Positions 5,731 to 7,601 of a DNA stretch of 7,601 nucleotides are shown piece after piece; the stretch's first letter is position 1; the number at the start of each line of letters is the position of its first letter. The translations under genes and the position numbers were made by a program. Under the pieces are notes generated by a model. That model saw only the letters and a list, made by a program, of their open reading frames with translations, searched no databases and was not told the DNA's origin. Where the stretch lies: positions 1 through 7,601 of the forward strand of contig JBEGQX010000043.1 in NCBI GenBank assembly GCA_041180805.1. Reading direction: 5' to 3'. This DNA is from JBEGQX01 sp041180805 (GTDB lineage Bacteria; Planctomycetota; Planctomycetia; Gemmatales; Gemmataceae).

Positions 5731-7601
5731 TTACTTTGCTTTTTTGAAATCCCCAGCCCAGATGGTGATCATCTTGTCTGGATCTATATGTTTTTTAAAT
5801 GCATCAACAACTTGTTGTGGAGTCAGTGTTTCCACCTGCTTTTCCAGCTTGCGATAAAAATCCATGTCTCTTTTTGCAGACAAGTTTTCAGCAAGGATTC
5901 CCGCAATCCGGGAATCGCTCGAGCGCTCGATCTTCCATTGCGCCAGAAGGGCTTTCTGGCTTTCAGAAAATTCTTTCGGGTCGATTCCCTTTTCGATCAA
6001 AAGTTTAAGTTCCTCGAAAACGGCCTTATCAACATTGGCAACCTTGGTGGGGTTGCAGCTTGCCATGACTTGAAATCTAGAAGAATTATCGAGTGCCTCG
6101 GAATTAAAGAAGGATCGTATACCATAGGCAAGGCCTTCTTTCTGGCGGACACGATTTCCAAGCCGGGAGCTAAGAGTTCCGCCTCCCAAGATAAAGTCTG
6201 CAACCTCCAGGGCGGCAAAGTCCGGGTCGGTATCCTTCATACCAAATGCGAATCCTGTAAGGAACATGGCATTTTCTTTATCCGGGGTTTCGATGATAAC
6301 TTTTTCTCCTTTGGTGGTTGTTTTTGCGGATCTTTCAATCCGCGCGTAAGGCACCCCGGCTTTCCAGTTGGCCAGGATGGACTTGGCTTTTTCCTGAAGA
6401 ATGGCAGGGTCAAAATCACCCACCGCCACAAGTTCAGCCTCGCCTACGCCAACGGTGCTGGAATACAAATTCCGAATGTCTTCGATGGATGTTTTTTCAA
6501 GCCGACTCATAGATTCTTCAACCGTCGGAATGTACCGGATATTGGACTCTGGTTGTGGATCAAGTTTCCGCTGGAGTAAACGAGATGCCAAGGCACCGGG
6601 TTCCGTCTTGCTTTTTTCAAGAAGATCCTTGCTTTGCCTTTTTATGATTTCAAACTCTTCCACCGGGAAAGAGGGTTCCCTTAGCACTTCTTGAAGTAAA
6701 TCCATCACCTTAGCGACAGATTCACGCTGGCATACTACGGAAACTTGAATTTCTCCCACGCTGCCAGTAGCTCGCCATTGGGCCTTCAATCCAGCTAGCG
6801 CGTCTTCCAGTTGCTGGCGACTTTTGTTCTTTGTGCCACGGGTCAAAAGACTTGGCATCAGAGAGGCGGGCGTATTTTTACCCGTTAGGGCAGATTCGTT
6901 TCCGTAATGAATGTTTAACAAAATATTTACAACTTCGTTGCGAGTTTTCCTGGGAAGAAAAGCGAAGTTTACGTTATCGCTGATTTTTCCTGTGGAAACC
7001 TTTTTCTCAATATTCTCAATGCTGGGGTCAAAGAATTCTCCCTGTGCCATGGATTTGCCACCCTTGTAATCCTTCATTAGGGCTGAAAGATCCGGCGCGG
7101 CAGGGATACTTGCCCGGTCTGCCTTTTCTGTGGGGTAATATATGCCAACGGTGCTATTGGTGGCATTTAAATAAGCTTTGGCCACTCTTTCAACATCTGC
7201 CGGGGTGACTTTTGCAATCAAATCCCTGTGTAGAAAAAAGAGTCTCCAGTCCCCTTTGGCTGCCCAATCACTAAGTGAAATACCAATTCGATTGCTATCG
7301 GCCATCAGCAGGGAGCGGTTTCTTTCAAAGCGAACTTTTGCTCGTTGCACTTCTTCAGAGTTTGCCGGACTGTTTTTGAATTGTTCAATGGTTTCAAGAA
7401 GTTTTGCCTTGGCTTGGTCTATGTTGCCATTGGGTTCCACATTAAGCATGATTTCGAACACACCGGGATCATGCCAGCCAAAAGCAAAAGCATAAACGCT
7501 AGTGCCGATTTTGCCCCCTACAAGATTTTTGTAAAGAATGCCTGAGGGCTGACTGGATAATACATCGCCAAGTATCTCCAGCGCAGGAAAATCAGGATGG
7601 G
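5731..7601 (-). CDS. Tandem M16 (pitrilysin-type) zinc peptidase, N-terminal part outside window
   Basis: The frame runs without a stop to the window edge, so 622 C-terminal residues of a larger protein are visible. The GTG at 7461 is an internal valine, because the 46 codons before it continue typical M16 sequence (HPDFPALEILGDVL, SGILYKNLVG). The visible part covers the end of the first M16 half, a linker (YYPTEKADRASIPAAPD, GEFFDPSIENIEKKV, about 7015-7135), and a full second half. In the second half the position of the HxxEH zinc site reads SLMPSLLTRGT (6832-6864), so this half cannot bind zinc in the usual way. It keeps the substrate-binding Arg/Tyr pair in RQKEGLAYG (Arg codon 6145-6147, Tyr codon 6124-6126). 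This is the normal division of labour in fused M16B enzymes, with zinc in the first half and Arg/Tyr in the second. The expected HxxEH and any signal peptide lie beyond 7601. The likely role is peptide degradation, possibly periplasmic. It converges on the guaB unit and shares its terminator. Confidence 0.95.
   Translation of the reverse strand, partial: HPDFPALEILGDVLSSQPSGILYKNLVGGKIGTSVYAFAFGWHDPGVFEIMLNVEPNGNIDQAKAKLLETIEQFKNSPANSEEVQRAKVRFERNRSLLMADSNRIGISLSDWAAKGDWRLFFLHRDLIAKVTPADVERVAKAYLNATNSTVGIYYPTEKADRASIPAAPDLSALMKDYKGGKSMAQGEFFDPSIENIEKKVSTGKISDNVNFAFLPRKTRNEVVNILLNIHYGNESALTGKNTPASLMPSLLTRGTKNKSRQQLEDALAGLKAQWRATGSVGEIQVSVVCQRESVAKVMDLLQEVLREPSFPVEEFEIIKRQSKDLLEKSKTEPGALASRLLQRKLDPQPESNIRYIPTVEESMSRLEKTSIEDIRNLYSSTVGVGEAELVAVGDFDPAILQEKAKSILANWKAGVPYARIERSAKTTTKGEKVIIETPDKENAMFLTGFAFGMKDTDPDFAALEVADFILGGGTLSSRLGNRVRQKEGLAYGIRSFFNSEALDNSSRFQVMASCNPTKVANVDKAVFEELKLLIEKGIDPKEFSESQKALLAQWKIERSSDSRIAGILAENLSAKRDMDFYRKLEKQVETLTPQQVVDAFKKHIDPDKMITIWAGDFKKAK

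Noticed and set aside
5788..6579. A 263-codon open frame on the + strand opposite the peptidase gene
   Set aside because: It is antisense to strongly recognisable M16 coding sequence, its translation is low-complexity Phe/Lys/Gly text with no family resemblance, and it has no clear ribosome binding site.
7459..7461. GTG as the start of the - strand peptidase
   Set aside because: The frame continues upstream to the window edge with sequence typical of the first M16 half, so this codon is an internal valine.

Overview
The window most likely comes from a planctomycete (Planctomycetota) with moderate base composition. This is an inference from two genes. One is a secreted protein whose C-terminal block (GYCLPGDPVP, then WYPP, then a hydrophobic end) I recall from conserved hypothetical proteins of Gemmata-type planctomycetes. 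The other is a PHP/CehA-like protein of a kind common in that phylum. No RNA gene, CRISPR array, insertion sequence or phage gene is visible. The DNA is densely coding.

Positions 1-3425 (+ strand) hold a tightly spaced run of genes. A possible gene end comes first (2-88). It is followed by a TIM-barrel sugar phosphate isomerase/epimerase-like protein (106-936), a PHP/CehA-like protein that has lost most recognisable metal ligands (952-2367), and a two-helix K+ channel fused to an RCK domain (2397-3425). Gaps are 15 to 29 bases, so this looks like one transcription unit. The channel gene carries a perfect AGGAGG six bases before an in-frame ATG, exactly at the pore/RCK junction. The archaeal channel MthK is known to make a separate soluble RCK subunit from such an internal start.

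Positions 3426-3499 separate this run from guaB. They contain a perfect TATAAT and an 11-base perfect inverted repeat. The left arm lies upstream of the -10 box and the right arm covers the guaB ribosome binding site. Transcripts reading through from the channel gene could fold and hide the site. Transcripts starting at the local promoter would lack the left arm.

Positions 3500-5669 hold guaB (IMP dehydrogenase, the committed step of GMP synthesis). A small exported protein overlaps its 3' end by 23 bases and is therefore probably translated from the guaB message. A 17-base-pair hairpin (5682-5721) ends this unit and also ends the convergent gene. That gene fills 5731-7601 on the - strand: a tandem-domain M16 (pitrilysin-type) zinc peptidase whose N-terminal part, including the expected HxxEH site, lies beyond the window edge.

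The points most worth following are the possible internal start in the channel gene, the inverted repeat over the guaB start, and the metal-site-degenerate PHP-like protein.
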